DNA of 7,367 nucleotides from an uncultured Clostridia bacterium. Its GTDB lineage: Bacteria > Bacillota > Clostridia > Oscillospirales > Ruminococcaceae. Each line of letters opens with the position of its first letter. Position 1 is the stretch's first letter. Shown one piece after another: positions 6,837 to 7,367 of this stretch. The notes beneath the pieces were generated by a model, which saw only the letters and a list, made by a program, of their open reading frames with translations, searched no databases and was not told where the DNA came from. Position numbers and translations under genes: made by a program. Location of the stretch: contig CALATN010000074.1 in the NCBI GenBank assembly GCA_937891895.1, positions 1 to 7,367 on the forward strand, written 5' to 3'.

Positions 6837-7367
6837 GCTCGCCACCTCTTTTCTCCAGATATTCGAGGATTGTTTTTCGTGCAAATTCCGTTGTATAGAC
6901 GTCGGTACGGATATCAATTCCACTTTGTTTCAAGCGATTGAATACTCTTGTAATCTGTGGAACAGCCAGTCCCATATTTGCAAGCTCGTCCGCACGTTTA
7001 AAAACTGTTGGTGTGTCATCATAGCAGAAAAGCTGAGCCTTATTCATAACAAGAATTTTATCGGCAAATTTTGCAACATCCTCCATACTGTGTGATACAA
7101 GCAGAACAGTAGATTTTTTCTGTTGGTGATATTCTTTGATCTGGCCGAGAATCTTGTCCCTGCCTTTAGGGTCAAGGCCTGCAGTAGGCTCGTCAAGGAT
7201 AAGCACCTTTGGTTCCATAGCCATTACACCTGCGATTGCAACACGACGCTTCTGTCCGCCCGAAAGCTCGAATGGTGACTTGTACAGATTTTCCTTGTGC
7301 AGTCCAACAAGCTCAGCAGTTTCCTTTATACGGCGGTCGATTTCTTCATCAGGAAGACCCATATTTT
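6829..7367 (-). CDS. ecfA2: ECF transporter ATP-binding protein EcfA2 (C-terminal part; runs off right edge)
   Basis: These are the last 178 or so residues of an ABC-type ATPase, a cytoplasmic subunit that powers vitamin or cofactor uptake through EcfT. From the first visible methionine (NMGLPDEEIDRR), the ABC signature LSGGQKRRVAIAG lies at 33-45, Walker B VLILDE with the catalytic glutamate at 53-58, the D-loop AGLD at 61-64, and the switch histidine H91 in VSHSMEDV. The Walker A and Q-loop lie beyond the right edge; the frame is open to the last base, so the ATG at 7362 is internal. The position directly before ecfT points to EcfA2 rather than EcfA1, which would be the next gene out of view. 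The 3' end overlaps ecfT by 8 bases. Specificity is set by S components encoded elsewhere, so no substrate can be named. Confidence 0.92.
   Translation of the reverse strand, partial: NMGLPDEEIDRRIKETAELVGLHKENLYKSPFELSGGQKRRVAIAGVMAMEPKVLILDEPTAGLDPKGRDKILGQIKEYHQQKKSTVLLVSHSMEDVAKFADKILVMNKAQLFCYDDTPTVFKRADELANMGLAVPQITRVFNRLKQSGIDIRTDVYTTEFARKTILEYLEKRGGERA
6842..6849 (-). promoter_or_regulatory. Ribosome binding site for the ecfT GTG start, inside ecfA2
   Basis: AGAGGTGG on the minus strand with 5 bases to GTG at 6836. It lies within the last codons of ecfA2 and decides in favour of the GTG start over the upstream ATG at 6923. Confidence 0.7.

Noticed and set aside
6837..6923. Longer ecfT starting at ATG 6923
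   Set aside because: The extra 29 residues are just the ecfA2 region in another frame; the conserved EcfT start and a good ribosome site point to GTG at 6836.
1..7367. Search for CRISPR arrays, tRNA/rRNA genes, insertion sequences, riboswitches or a defence system
   Set aside because: By eye I saw no direct repeats, transposase, RNA-gene signature or defence genes. The window is tightly packed with housekeeping-type genes and has no non-coding stretch over about 110 bases.

Overview
The window looks like chromosomal DNA from a low-to-mid GC Gram-positive bacterium of the class Clostridia, perhaps the Ruminococcus/Oscillospiraceae group. The lower rank is a guess. The class call rests on the ecfA2-ecfT-truA gene order, a zinc-finger Clp ATPase of ClpE type, DUF3784 and DUF5711-like membrane proteins, strong GGAGG-type ribosome binding sites, and TTG/GTG start codons.

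Every gene supported here reads on the minus strand, so the window is best read from right to left. From the right edge come the end of an ECF-transporter ATPase (ecfA2, partial), its membrane partner ecfT, the tRNA pseudouridine synthase truA, a small three-helix DUF3784 protein, a single-pass DUF5711-like protein with a large outer domain, a CvpA-family membrane protein, and a 767-residue zinc-finger Clp ATPase. Junctions run from an 8-base overlap to 22-base gaps. No terminator is seen between these genes, and a strong intrinsic terminator lies 5 bases after the Clp stop codon. This looks like one seven-gene transcription unit whose promoter lies beyond the right edge.

After a 106-base intergenic stretch (387-492), which holds the terminator and a near-perfect sigma-A promoter, an aminotransferase gene begins and runs off the left edge. 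It is richer in GC (about 49% by hand count) than the operon (about 25-45% in the lines sampled).

Functionally the operon mixes vitamin/cofactor uptake (EcfA2/EcfT energizing module), tRNA modification (TruA), three membrane proteins of unclear role, and protein unfolding/proteolysis (ClpE-like with ClpP). ecfA-ecfT-truA is a familiar arrangement. The tail of DUF3784, DUF5711-like, CvpA and ClpE-like genes is the less explained part.

I found no RNA genes, mobile elements, CRISPR arrays or repeats of note, and no convincing undescribed system. The most interesting points are the promoter that overlaps the expected 5' end of the aminotransferase gene, the membrane-protein trio, and the placement of a ClpE-type gene at the end of this operon with no visible CtsR-type operator.
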